Part shown: piece by piece, positions 54,626-62,535 of the stretch
Layout of the letters: each line of letters begins with the position of its first letter
Position numbering within the stretch: position 1 is the stretch's first letter
NCBI RefSeq assembly: GCF_014844095.1
Contig: NZ_CP062163.1
Coordinates: forward strand, 3,567,501-3,631,500
Direction of reading: 5' to 3'
DNA length: 64,000 nucleotides
From: Brevibacillus sp. JNUCC-41
GTDB taxonomy: Bacteria; Bacillota; Bacilli; Bacillales; DSM-1321
Notes under the pieces: generated by a model
The model's input: the letters and a program-made list of their open reading frames with translations, nothing else
Told to the model about the DNA's origin: nothing
Database searches by the model: none
Program-made: the position numbers and the translations under genes

Positions 54626-54966
54626 TAATATAGTCTCCTTTAGGAAACAAAAAAGCAACGATTCACCATTGATTAGCAAACCGTTGCGAAGAAACCCATA
54701 ATGTATTAAACTACATCCAAGGGTTCAGCAAGTGTTTGCCTATCGTGAGTAGGCGGACGGTTTAAGAAGTGCTACCAACACAACTTAAACACGCTGTGCT
54801 TTTTTTGTTTTTAGATTTATAAAAGTGAAGAGTATACTAAAAATACTGCCCGAAAATCACCCGATAATTCTTGAGATATTATGAGTAATTATGATAAATG
54901 AATTTTAGTGAATGCTTATAAATAGGCGTTTTAGTGAAAGTTTGACACTATTTTAAAGGTAAGAGC

Positions 54967-55094
54967 ATGTTTAGAACTCAAGTTCACCCATGGGAACGCG
55001 AACAATATATGTCCATGTATTAATATCTCAAACCCTTGGCACCTTTGGTGTCAGGGTTTTTTGTTTGGTGGGCAAATCTAAGTCATATATATGA
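54967..55094 (+). repeat. glnA tail, copy 3
   Basis: Again the last 18 codons of glnA, stop, terminator and the left arm of the inverted repeat. It then jumps, inside the 24-bp gap of the inverted repeat, into amidase sequence (ATTCAAAAAACTTTAA). A deletion from the integrase region to the amidase tail explains this. Confidence 0.9.
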
Positions 55095-55381
55095 TTCATT
55101 CAAAAAACTTTAATTAACCTTATGCAGCTGGTCTTATTGTGGTTGGAAAGTGGGGAGCTCAGACTAAAGCTGCCATTGTCACAGTGGAGAAAGGTGCAAA
55201 GGGCAATCTTACATGGATCCTACAGGCTGCACTATATTTGGAAGAATATACCCTTGGATCACTTGATTCTGTTTTTGGAAAAGGCACCGAGTCAGCTTTA
55301 AATGAGTTCCAGAAGGGAAGAAGTTTATTTGCAGATAAGATAGCAGGTAAAGCGACTTTCACTGAAATGTTTGCTGCATAA
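55095..55381 (+). pseudogene. Amidase copy 3, C-terminal remnant
   Basis: Encodes only the last peptidoglycan-binding repeat: VGKWGAQTKAAIVTVEKGAK, LTWILQAALYLEEYTLGS, GKGTESALNEFQKGR and a closing TFTEMFAA. It lacks the catalytic domain and a start. It shows that a third element, mostly deleted, stood here. Confidence 0.9.
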
Positions 55382-55438
55382 TCAAAAGCCCTTACTCATT
55401 TTGAAATGTACCCTTTGTAAAGGACAGTTTAAAAAAGC

Positions 55439-56353
55439 CTAGGCAGCTTGAAAAAGATGATTTCTGTATTGAACAGGAGTCATCTTTTTTAAATTCCATT
55501 GGTATCTGTAGTGATTGTAATACGTCATATATTGCTTAATTTCTTTTTTTAATTCATCTAAAGTTGAACATGCTTTAATAGATGCTTCATCTTTAAAATG
55601 GCCAAAAAAAGATTCTTGAGGTGCATTATCCCAGCAGTTCCCACGCCTTGACATCGACTGGCCTAATCCCAGTTTTTTTACTAATTTCTGAAAGTCCGGA
55701 TGGGTATAATGAGTTCCCTGATCAGAGTGGATAAAGGCATTCTTTGCTTTGTGAAATCTTCGATTTTTCTTTAACTTGAGGAGGGTATCCGTAGCCAGGT
55801 CCATGGTAATGCGATCTGATACATGGTAAGCCACAATTTCATTGGTCGAAGCATCCTTAATCGTTGATAGATAAGCTTTCTTTCCTTGGCCATAGAACAA
55901 ATATGTGATATCTGTGAGTAGTATTTTACCTGGAACTTCCTGTTTGAATTCCCTCTTCAAAAGATTCGGCACCACACGGTGCTCGTGAGTGGCTTTCATC
56001 ATTCGTCTGTACGGATTTGCCTTCCGAATAGGGCATATAATGCTGTACTTCTTCATGATTCGCCGGATACGCTTCAAATTATAGACAACATTAAATTGAC
56101 CCGCCAAAGTCATTTTGATCTGACGAGCCCCTTTCTTACGATTTTTGAAATGGAATGCTTTTATGATGATTTCTTTCACTGCCTCATCCTTTTCATCTTT
56201 TCGAATTCTTTTTTCCTGTGATTTCACTGAGAAGTAATTATAATAACCACTTCTTGAAACACCGACTATTTTACAAAGGTATTTCACCATATGTTTTAGT
56301 TGATATTTTTCAATCACGGAGCGAATTAGGATATATTTTTGGAAAGGAGGAAG
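55439..56353 (-). CDS. IS150-like OrfB transposase (intact)
   Basis: About 292 residues or more. HTH_21-type start GVSRSGYYNYFSVKSQEKR, catalytic acids in LLTDITYLFYGQGKK, AFIHSDQGTHYTHPDF and GNCWDNAPQESFFGHFKDE, and the usual C-terminal TYYNHYRYQWNLKKMTPVQ. The frame overlaps the orfA end, consistent with -1 slippage to make OrfAB. No disruption is seen, so the element could still move. Confidence 0.92.
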   Translation of the reverse strand, partial: LPPFQKYILIRSVIEKYQLKHMVKYLCKIVGVSRSGYYNYFSVKSQEKRIRKDEKDEAVKEIIIKAFHFKNRKKGARQIKMTLAGQFNVVYNLKRIRRIMKKYSIICPIRKANPYRRMMKATHEHRVVPNLLKREFKQEVPGKILLTDITYLFYGQGKKAYLSTIKDASTNEIVAYHVSDRITMDLATDTLLKLKKNRRFHKAKNAFIHSDQGTHYTHPDFQKLVKKLGLGQSMSRRGNCWDNAPQESFFGHFKDEASIKACSTLDELKKEIKQYMTYYNHYRYQWNLKKMTPVQYRNHLFQAA

Positions 56354-56355
56354 AA

Positions 56356-56769
56356 CTACTTCTTCATCCCCCTTTCTGAAAAACGAATCTTTTTTAACAG
56401 TTCGTTTTCTGCCTTTAGTAAGTTGATTTGTGCTTCTAAGCGAGCATTTTTCTCCTCTAGGGTAAGTTTTCTTTCCTTTTTGCGCCCTGAATTTCCTGCT
56501 CTAGTGTCACATAAACCAATAATCCCGTTCTTCGCGTAAACTGCTTGCCATCTCTTACTCGCTGATTTAATTCTTTCCGTCCCCAAAACCTCTACATCAA
56601 ACCCAAATTCTTCAAATATTTGCCTTGCGAACTTGCCTTTCTGTTTTTCCGCTATAAATATATGCTTAAATTCATCAGTATAAGTAATTCCTTTTGAACT
56701 TACAGATTTAACATAATTATTAGATGATAGTAGTTTGATTTCTTTCTCTGTAAAAAGCTTTTTACTCAT
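56356..56769 (-). CDS. IS150-like OrfA
   Basis: About 137 residues, from ATG 56769 with GGAG upstream. A helix-turn-helix (FIAEKQKGKFARQIFEEFGF, then RIKSASKRWQAVYAKNGI) is followed by a basic KKERKL patch and the coiled coil LEEKNARLEAQINLLKAENE. It pairs with orfB of the same element. Confidence 0.9.
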   Translation of the reverse strand: MSKKLFTEKEIKLLSSNNYVKSVSSKGITYTDEFKHIFIAEKQKGKFARQIFEEFGFDVEVLGTERIKSASKRWQAVYAKNGIIGLCDTRAGNSGRKKERKLTLEEKNARLEAQINLLKAENELLKKIRFSERGMKK

Positions 56770-56973
56770 AACCTTCTCCAGTCCCATGTTGTGTTTTCTC
56801 GTTGTGTTTCTTAATTATACAAAAAAGTACCCTATAGGAGACTTTTTTAGGTGTCTACTCTATAGGGTACAGTTTATTTAGAGTAGGGGCTTTTTTATTT
56901 AAAACTCCGTCTAAAGTACATTCACTTAACAAGTGCATATGATAATTTTATAAACTGTGAAGGGTTGAGAAAA

Positions 56974-57885
56974 ATGTATCATGTTCCTTATATCCATCAT
57001 TATCAATGTCAAAATCCTTATAATGTTAATGTACCCATAAATAACAATATAATACAGCCCCAATACTGGACAGCCCACGATGTTGATAACCAATTGGGTT
57101 ATTTACAATCATCAAACAACAGAAATAATATTGAGGTAAAAGATTATGGAGCAAAACCATTTGTAGTGAATATTAATGAGGCTACGAAACAAAACAATAC
57201 CTATCGTACCGCTTTATGGACAGGAAAACATTTTCAAGTTACATTGATGAGTCTAAAAGTTGGTGAAGATATTGGTTTAGAAATTCACTCTAACGTTGAC
57301 CAATTTTTACGTATTGAACAAGGTCAAGGTTTTGTTCAGATGGGCAAGAGAAAAGATAATTTAAACTTTGTAAGGAATGTCTATGATGATTATGCAATAA
57401 TGATACCTGCTGGCACATGGCATAATGTAACCAATACAGGTAATATTCCTCTAAAACTTTACTCGATATATGCTCCACCTAACCATCCATTTGGCACGGT
57501 TCATGTAACTAAAACAGATGCTGTGGCTGCAGAACACCGTTCTGACTGCGATATGCACTTTTCTCATCCAACAGAGTATCCAAATAGGATTCAAACAAAT
57601 AATTTAAACATTGTAAAAACAAGCTTTTCTAAAGAGGAAGCAGCATCGATAGCTTTACTTTTAGGCATTGATTTTAATAAAAGCAAGTTTGATTTAGATG
57701 AGTTTTGGATGGGAGTAAATACCGAGCTTGAGCATGGAAAAATATCCAGCCAAACAAATGTAACTGATGATGATCCTATAATAACGGGGAAAATAGCCCT
57801 AGCTCATCTTAACGAGTTTCCTGATTACTACAAAAGACTAAAGGTGCTTGAGAAAGAAGCAAAAGCCTATTGGAAAAAGGATTAA
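56974..57885 (+). CDS. Cupin domain fused to a DUF5661-like domain
   Basis: A 303-residue protein. N-terminal about 55 residues are rich in Tyr, His, Asn and Gln (MYHVPYIHHYQCQNPYN), as in spore coat proteins. A single cupin follows (about 75-170): GEDIGLEIHSNVDQFLRIEQ and IMIPAGTWHNVTNTG carry the metal-type His and Glu pattern. The C-terminal part (about 215-300) has SKEEAASIALLLGIDF, DLDEFWMGVNTELEHGK and IALAHLNEFPDYYKRL, like DUF5661. ATG at 56974 follows GAAGGG by 9 nt. Together with the cupin at 13053 it suggests a small coat-cupin group (inference). Confidence 0.8.
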   Translation: MYHVPYIHHYQCQNPYNVNVPINNNIIQPQYWTAHDVDNQLGYLQSSNNRNNIEVKDYGAKPFVVNINEATKQNNTYRTALWTGKHFQVTLMSLKVGEDIGLEIHSNVDQFLRIEQGQGFVQMGKRKDNLNFVRNVYDDYAIMIPAGTWHNVTNTGNIPLKLYSIYAPPNHPFGTVHVTKTDAVAAEHRSDCDMHFSHPTEYPNRIQTNNLNIVKTSFSKEEAASIALLLGIDFNKSKFDLDEFWMGVNTELEHGKISSQTNVTDDDPIITGKIALAHLNEFPDYYKRLKVLEKEAKAYWKKD

Positions 57886-57943
57886 TAGAATCCCTAAATG
57901 ATAAGAACAACTCATATTTTTAAGCGAGTTTGTGAAATATTTT

Positions 57944-58032
57944 ACTTAAACTAACGGGTGCGTTAGCTGAAGATCGTAGCTGTCTATAAGGCAGCTTTTC
58001 TTATGGAATTAACGGGGCAGGATAGTTGAAGA
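57944..58032 (+). repeat. Dispersed terminator repeat, variant 1 (copy 3, full)
   Basis: Left flank AAACTAACGGGTGCG, then TTAGCTGAAGATCG, hairpin AGCTGTCTATAAGGCAGCT with a T run, and right flank AATTAACGGGGCAGGATAG. It directly follows the cupin gene and may serve as its terminator. Confidence 0.85.
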
Positions 58033-58486
58033 AAAAGATACATATTTTAGGGGCAAATTCATTGGAATTTGTCTTTTTATGTAGTTAATCCTCTCTTCAA
58101 TCAGATAAATACACTAATAATATGTGATTGGTTTAAAAGGGGCATGAAAGGACATAAATTGGGGAATTTTAATAATCTAATATCATTTTATGTCCGAAGA
58201 AAAGTTATTCCATGTACCTACGGAAATATAGGATAGTAATTGCTTTTTAGTTGTAGCTTTAATTTCTGATATTAGTTTATTTGAACAACGTAGTGTTGAG
58301 ACCTAATGTAAGGTTCTTACAGAATTAATTTAAACGATGTGAAGTATTTTATTTAATCTATCGGGCACTTAAGGAGTAGATGGGTTTTCGGTGATAATGA
58401 CCAAGTTAAGAATCTAAAAGTTATTTTAATTTAAAAATGCAGAAATGTAGTGTATATACTAATCTTATTTATAGGAGGGCAGATCA
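58033..58486. other. Gene-free region upstream of the DUF4405-like gene
   Basis: About 450 bp without a supported frame. One inverted repeat, GGACATAAA (58150-58158) with TTTATGTCC (58187-58195), lies 28 nt apart. The promoter of the next gene must lie near its right end. Confidence 0.4.
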
Positions 58487-59035
58487 ATGAATACACGGGA
58501 AGTCAAGGTCCAAAAACAAGGGTGGATTCCTAAAAAGGAACGTATATGGGTAATCGTGGCGATTATTATCGCTGCTTCGATAACGATTTGGGAAATTAAG
58601 GGACTATCACAACTTTCATTAACCACTCTGCACAGCGGGCAGTTCGAACATACATTTAAAGGTTTTGGCTCCAATGCAAGAATTGCCTTATTTTTTGTAC
58701 TTGCTTATTATGTACTTCTTCGTGTTATTAGGCTTCGTATGCTGAAAGGTCAAGGCAAGGTAAAAAAATGGTTGTCTACTTTGCTGCGCTTTGCCCGAAG
58801 ATGGCATACTCCAGCAGCGATTATCGCCATCGCTTTTATTATCTTACATACGGTAGCTGTTTTTATGCACGGCTTCAAATTTGATTTAAATAATATAAGT
58901 GGGTTGCTTTCCTTGCTAGTCCTGCTTCCAGTTCCTATATCGGGAATATTTCGATATCAGAGGAGGGACCGGAAGTGGCATTTGCGGTCTGGTGTTGCTT
59001 TTGCAATCCTATTTTTAATTCATTCTTTTTTATAA
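58487..59035 (+). CDS. DUF4405/cytochrome b561-like membrane protein
   Basis: A 182-residue protein with five hydrophobic helices (about 22-40, 62-80, 108-128, 138-155, 165-182). Histidines lie at helix ends: RRWHTPAAII, FIILHTVAVFMHGF, WHLRSGVAF and LIHSFL. Such His pairs ligate haem in cytochrome b561 and ferric-reductase-like proteins, and DUF4405 members share this layout. A role in membrane electron transfer is likely but unproven. AGGAGGGC lies before the ATG. Confidence 0.65.
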   Translation: MNTREVKVQKQGWIPKKERIWVIVAIIIAASITIWEIKGLSQLSLTTLHSGQFEHTFKGFGSNARIALFFVLAYYVLLRVIRLRMLKGQGKVKKWLSTLLRFARRWHTPAAIIAIAFIILHTVAVFMHGFKFDLNNISGLLSLLVLLPVPISGIFRYQRRDRKWHLRSGVAFAILFLIHSFL

Positions 59036-59200
59036 CCAACATGTTATAAACCTTATTAGAGTCAGAGAAATAGTCTATTTTCAGGTGTAATGAAGTAAAT
59101 GTAACAATGGGGGAAATATTAAAGTGATCGTTTCGTGATTTTTTAAAAAGTGCTTCTTGGGTAACTCTTTTTTTGGAGAACGAGATTGTGAATAAATACA

Positions 59201-59219
59201 CTTAAACTAACGGGTGCGT
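59201..59219 (+). repeat. Dispersed terminator repeat, variant 1 (copy 4, left part)
   Basis: CTTAAACTAACGGGTGCG is the usual left flank, cut off by the IS110 element. The right part resumes at 60319. Confidence 0.75.
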
Positions 59220-59370
59220 GGGACTTGATCCCGTGAACTAAACTGTCCGCCCCCTACTTGTAGAAACATGTTTGAGGCTGGTTGGGACGCAGATCTTGTA
59301 TAACAAGTGAAGCTATGACACTACATGGAGGACTATGGGTTCTGGTTAATAAGTAGAGGAGGTAAAGATA
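59220..59370 (+). ncRNA. Candidate bridge RNA region of the IS110 element
   Basis: The non-coding 5' end of the element, rich in local pairing (GGGACTTGATCCC at the very start). IS110 elements make a bridge RNA here that pairs with target and donor DNA. This is assigned by position only; no guide loop was matched to the target. Confidence 0.35.
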
Positions 59371-60186
59371 ATGAATCCAGTTGTTGGTCTGGATGTGGCA
59401 AAAGGAGAGAGCCAAGTTCAGGCATTCTTAGATCAATCTAAACCGTATGGGAAGAGCTTTTCAATGAAGCATACCAAAGAGGAGTTAGATCATTTTTTAG
59501 AATTTCTAAAAGAAATTGAAGAGGTGACAGGGCAGATGCCTATGGTCATTTTAGAATCTACAGGGCATTACCATTCTCCCGTTATTCAATACCTGGAGGA
59601 TCAAGAGATTCTATATATCTTACTAAATCCGATTATTTCTTATCAGGCAAAGAAGTCCAGTTTTCGGAAGTAAAAACAGACGCTATCGATGCGTACCAGT
59701 TGTGTGTGCTGTATTACAAAGAGGAATTAGAACCTCAGAAAATGAGAGGAATTCAGCTATTAGACCTTCGGAATTTGTCCAGACAACAGGAAATTGTAAC
59801 ATAAGATCATCCAATCGATTCCGGGTATCAGAGAAAAAATCGCAGCCACGATTATCTCTGAAATTGGTGAAATCGATCGGTTTGATCATCCGAAAAAACT
59901 GGTTGCCTTCGCTGGAGTAAATCCAAGTGTTCACTCATCGGGTAAGTTTACGGCAACCATTCATCGTATTACAAAAAGAGGTTCAAGCAGACTACGTCAT
60001 TCTCTGTATCTTGCCGTGCTATGCGGCATAAGGAGTTCAAGGAACAAAAAGCTTAAAGCTTCCTTTGATAAGAAAAAATCGGAAGGAAATCCAGCCAAAG
60101 TGGCGATCGTTGCCTGTATGAATAAACTTCTTCATTGGGTTTACGCTTTATTAAAGAGAAAAGAAGCATTCCTAGATTTATCCTGA
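59371..60186 (+). pseudogene. IS110 transposase, frameshifted with an internal deletion
   Basis: N-terminal DEDD domain: NPVVGLDVAKGESQVQAFLD and MVILESTGHYHSPVI. The frame stops after YQAKKSSFRK and goes on one frame over with KTDAIDAYQLCVLYYKEELE. Then about 150 codons are missing: LSRQQEIVT is followed by IPGIREKIAATIISEIGE, GVNPSVHSSGKFTATIHRIT and RGSSRLRHSLYLAVLCG from the C-terminal Transposase_20 part with its catalytic Ser region. A full IS110 enzyme is about 400 residues. AGAGGAGG lies before the ATG. Confidence 0.9.
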
Positions 60187-60318
60187 TTAACGGTTTTATG
60201 AAACAGAGAAAAATCCTTCCAAAAGGGTTTTGGAGGGTTATTTGTCATGAACAAAAATAGTATATCATAAGGGAAATGAAAACTTTAGAGAAAGATATTG
60301 ACATCCTATTAGCTGGTT

Positions 60319-60388
60319 TAGCTTTAGATCAGGGCTGTCTTTAAGGCAGCTTTTTCCTTATGAAACTAACGGGGCAGGTTAGTTCATT
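60319..60388 (+). repeat. Dispersed terminator repeat, variant 1 (copy 4, right part)
   Basis: TTTAGCTTTAGATCAGGG, hairpin GCTGTCTTTAAGGCAGC with a T run, and right flank AAACTAACGGGGCAGG, ending GTTCATTATC. It completes the left part at 59201 when the IS110 element is removed. Confidence 0.8.
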
Positions 60389-60505
60389 ATCACCAATAAA
60401 ATCTTAGTTTTATTGGTGATAATGAACGAGCAGAATTAAATTCTAACAAAGGTATATTTTATGGTAAAATAAGGTTTGTTTGAGCTGGAAGGAAGGGTTG
60501 TTGGA

Positions 60506-61162
60506 GTGTATTTAATTAATGGTAGTTTGCTTATTGAAATTGGAGTTATATGTTATTTGGCTGGAAGAGGTATTTTAATAGGGTTTAAATTAAAAAAACA
60601 AAAACAGGTATATTGGTTAAGGGAAGTCATTAATTTTCTTTTTGTTTTATACATACTTATGGTTGTTTCCGTTACACTGTTTCCATTAGCTTTATGGATT
60701 GATTTTAATATGCAAAATATTAAGTTTGGCTTAAATCTCATTCCACTTGTTGGAATTATAAACGATATTAAAAAAATAGGTATTGCATATGACGGTGATA
60801 CCGTGTTTATGATTAGACTAATTATTAAAAATGTGGGTGGAAATATATTATTATTGATGCCTTTGGGTGTATTATCACCGATAATATGTAATAAATTTAA
60901 GGATTTTAAAAATATTGTACTATTCGGATTTGTTATATCAATTAGTATAGAATCTATACAATTTATTGAACTAATAGCAGGTGGTTGGGGAAGAACAGTT
61001 GATATTGATGACGTAATTTGTAATGTATTAGGTGTTATTCTTGGATACTTCATTTATAAATTTATGTTTAAAATAGCCGATAAATTTCAGATCGAAATAT
61101 TACAAAATTTAAACTCTGGGAATTCAAGATTGTTTGATGACGATAAAGGGATTAAATTATAG
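60506..61162 (+). CDS. VanZ family membrane protein
   Basis: A 218-residue protein with a VanZ-like domain: five hydrophobic helices and the conserved LNLIPLVG, NILLLMPLGVLSP, ISIESIQFIELIAGG (the S/T-x-E-x-x-Q pattern) and GRTVDIDDVICNVLGVILGY segments. VanZ gives low teicoplanin resistance; most homologues have no known role. GTG at 60506 is chosen because AAGGAAGGG lies 8 nt upstream. It stands between two dispersed terminator repeats, so it is its own unit. Confidence 0.85.
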   Translation: MYLINGSLLIEIGVICYLAGRGILIGFKLKKQKQVYWLREVINFLFVLYILMVVSVTLFPLALWIDFNMQNIKFGLNLIPLVGIINDIKKIGIAYDGDTVFMIRLIIKNVGGNILLLMPLGVLSPIICNKFKDFKNIVLFGFVISISIESIQFIELIAGGWGRTVDIDDVICNVLGVILGYFIYKFMFKIADKFQIEILQNLNSGNSRLFDDDKGIKL

Positions 61163-61167
61163 ATTTT

Positions 61168-61254
61168 ATTGAACAAACAGGTGCTTTAGCTGACGATCAG
61201 AGCTGTCTTTAAGGCAGCTTTTTCTTATGGAACTAAAAGGGCAGAATAGTTCAT
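61168..61254 (+). repeat. Dispersed terminator repeat, variant 1 (copy 5, full)
   Basis: GAACAAACAGGTGCTTTAG, TGACGATCAG, hairpin AGCTGTCTTTAAGGCAGCT with a T run, right flank GAACTAAAAGGGCAGAATAG. It follows the vanZ-like stop directly. Confidence 0.85.
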
Positions 61255-61304
61255 TACAGTTTATAATATGAGTAGACTTTGATTTAGATTGAGGAGACAA
61301 AATA

Positions 61305-61577
61305 ATGCGTTCTTTTTTGAGAAAAGAATTTTGGGATGACAGACATAAACCAATTCTGTTTATACAGTGGGTATTGACAATCTTTGCAATAATATTATAT
61401 TTCCAAACTTATGACAGTATAGATTATTTTTACTCTGGAATTTTAAGACTAATTGCAGGAATAATCACCCTTCTAATAGGAATTGAAAACTACATTGTTA
61501 AAAAAAGAGAATATATATTTTGGTTCATCCTATCGATAATGTTTTGTGGAATGGGGATAGACATATTAATGAACTAA
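61305..61577 (+). CDS. Small membrane protein (90 aa)
   Basis: Three hydrophobic helices: PILFIQWVLTIFAIILYFQ, GILRLIAGIITLLIGIENY and YIFWFILSIMFCGMGIDIL, with a basic start MRSFLRKEFW. GAGGAGA lies before the ATG. I do not recognise a family; such proteins are common next to these terminator repeats in the region. The stop codon lies inside a partial repeat (61571-61597). Confidence 0.6.
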   Translation: MRSFLRKEFWDDRHKPILFIQWVLTIFAIILYFQTYDSIDYFYSGILRLIAGIITLLIGIENYIVKKREYIFWFILSIMFCGMGIDILMN

Positions 61578-61597
61578 AGGGGCAGGATAGTTGAAGA
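61571..61597 (+). repeat. Dispersed repeat, right flank only (copy 6)
   Basis: GAACTAAAGGGGCAGGATAG followed by TTGAAGAG is the right flank of the repeat without its hairpin; it supplies the stop codon of the 90-residue gene. Confidence 0.7.
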
Positions 61598-61742
61598 GTG
61601 CTGTTTGATCTTTATTCAAAAATATTGAATAAGAGGTTGAATAAAATTCCATTTTTTATGTAATCAACAGGCTTCTTCAGAAGCCGAAAACGTTGATTTA
61701 TTAACGATGTATAGAATCATGCATAAACGATAAAAAACGAAC

Positions 61743-61781
61743 AAAAGCCAAACCCTTGAAGCATAGAGGTTTGGCTTTTTT
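61743..61781 (+). terminator. Terminator of an orphan coding tail
   Basis: AAAAGCCAAACC and GGTTTGGCTTTTTT form the stem. A short frame just before it, ASSEAENVDLLTMYRIMHKR-stop (about 61670-61729), has no start and looks like the tail of a lost gene. Confidence 0.8.
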
Positions 61782-61968
61782 AGTAACTTCATATAGTTAT
61801 TGTTATGTTAACTTCACATGAATATGATATCCAAACAGAATTACAACATATATATTTAGGAATCATGTCGAAATAAAATTTTAAATATTACAAAATGAAT
61901 AGTGTATCTTAATCCTATATATTGTAAAAAAAATACGTATTTTAAAGAGAGTTCAGTTATCCCTCATA

Positions 61969-62472
61969 ATGAAAGGAGTTATTACAATCAAAAACAATAA
62001 TGATCGGCATCTGCTGGACAAAACAGAGAGTTGGTTGGTTTTTACTGGTTATGCAGCGTTTGTTTGGTCGACTCTATTTGGGTTAATCCACATTTACTGG
62101 GCTGCAGGAGGCACTTTAGGATTTGAAGGCAGGACGATGAGCGAAGTGTTATTCATCATTAATCTGGTTGCAATTGCCCTATGTATAATTGCTGCTTTTA
62201 CTGCACTTGCACTTGTTCAAACATGGGGACGAAGGTTTCCATCATGGTTGTTGCTCACTTCAGCATGGGGAGCGTGTGTGGTATTGGGTTTGCGCGGTGG
62301 TGCAGGGATAATTCAAAGCTTGTTGGAAGCAGAACCACTTTCTTTACTATTAATAATTGTTGAACCGTTTTTCTTGTTAGGAGGTATCTTATATGGACTT
62401 CTTGCTTTTCTTTACATTTATACCTCCAATAATGGGAGAAAAATAAAACAGAATGAGATAAATATGAGGTGA
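61969..62472 (+). CDS. DUF3995-like membrane protein
   Basis: A 167-residue protein with four hydrophobic helices: TGYAAFVWSTLFGLIHIYWA, IINLVAIALCIIAAFTALAL, WLLLTSAWGACVVLGLRGG and LLLIIVEPFFLLGGILYGLL. The GLIHIYWAAGG segment in the first helix and the conserved LRGGAGI turn are typical of the DUF3995 group. The ATG at 61969 lies just before AAAGGAG, so the real start may be a rare codon 8-10 nt after it (ATT or ATC in frame). Function unknown. Confidence 0.7.
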   Translation: MKGVITIKNNNDRHLLDKTESWLVFTGYAAFVWSTLFGLIHIYWAAGGTLGFEGRTMSEVLFIINLVAIALCIIAAFTALALVQTWGRRFPSWLLLTSAWGACVVLGLRGGAGIIQSLLEAEPLSLLLIIVEPFFLLGGILYGLLAFLYIYTSNNGRKIKQNEINMR

Positions 62473-62481
62473 ACCTATAGT

Positions 62482-62535
62482 TCTTCAAGAAACGGGCGCG
62501 ATTCTTGAGGAAGGTTCGCTTTTCTTATAGAACTC
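62482..62535 (+). repeat. Dispersed terminator repeat, variant 2 (copy 7)
   Basis: AAACGGGCGCGATTCTT, AAGGTTCGC and a T run, then TTATAGAACT. It matches the layout at 11309-11377 with a partly broken stem. Confidence 0.65.

Larger units (their letters stand above)
47742..54966. mobile_element. Integrative element 2 (decayed), interrupted by an IS3 element
   Basis: A 7.2-kb unit between glnA tail copies 2 and 3; without the 1.47-kb IS3 element it is about 5.75 kb, the same length as element 1. It holds the same truncated integrase and amidase, a YjcZ-type mini-protein, a broken SUKH gene, a degenerate copy of the 73-residue gene, an RsbR-like gene and a broken winged-helix gene. Confidence 0.6.
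55402..56876 (-). mobile_element. IS3-family (IS150-like) insertion sequence 2, apparently intact
   Basis: 1475 bp, with ends TGAAATGTACCC and TAAACTGTACCC, flanked by the 3-bp target duplication TTT. It splits the terminator of amidase copy 3: AAAAGCCCTTACTC lies left and GAGTAGGGGCTTTTTT right. A shielding hairpin (GTACCCTATAG with CTATAGGGTAC) lies inside the right end. It is a different subtype from IS 1, with similar length and layout. Confidence 0.9.
59219..60318 (+). mobile_element. IS110-family element inside a dispersed repeat
   Basis: About 1.1 kb between the two halves of repeat copy 4. It has no clear inverted ends, as is normal for IS110. The transposase gene is internally deleted. 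A 150-nt leader before the gene is the place where IS110 elements encode their bridge (seek) RNA. Ends are set by where the dispersed repeat breaks off and resumes, so they may be a few bases off. Confidence 0.75.

Noticed and set aside
58150-58195. Inverted repeat GGACATAAA/TTTATGTCC as an IS end or operator
   Set aside because: No target duplication, no coding capacity between the arms and no regulator nearby; kept only as a note in the gene-free region.
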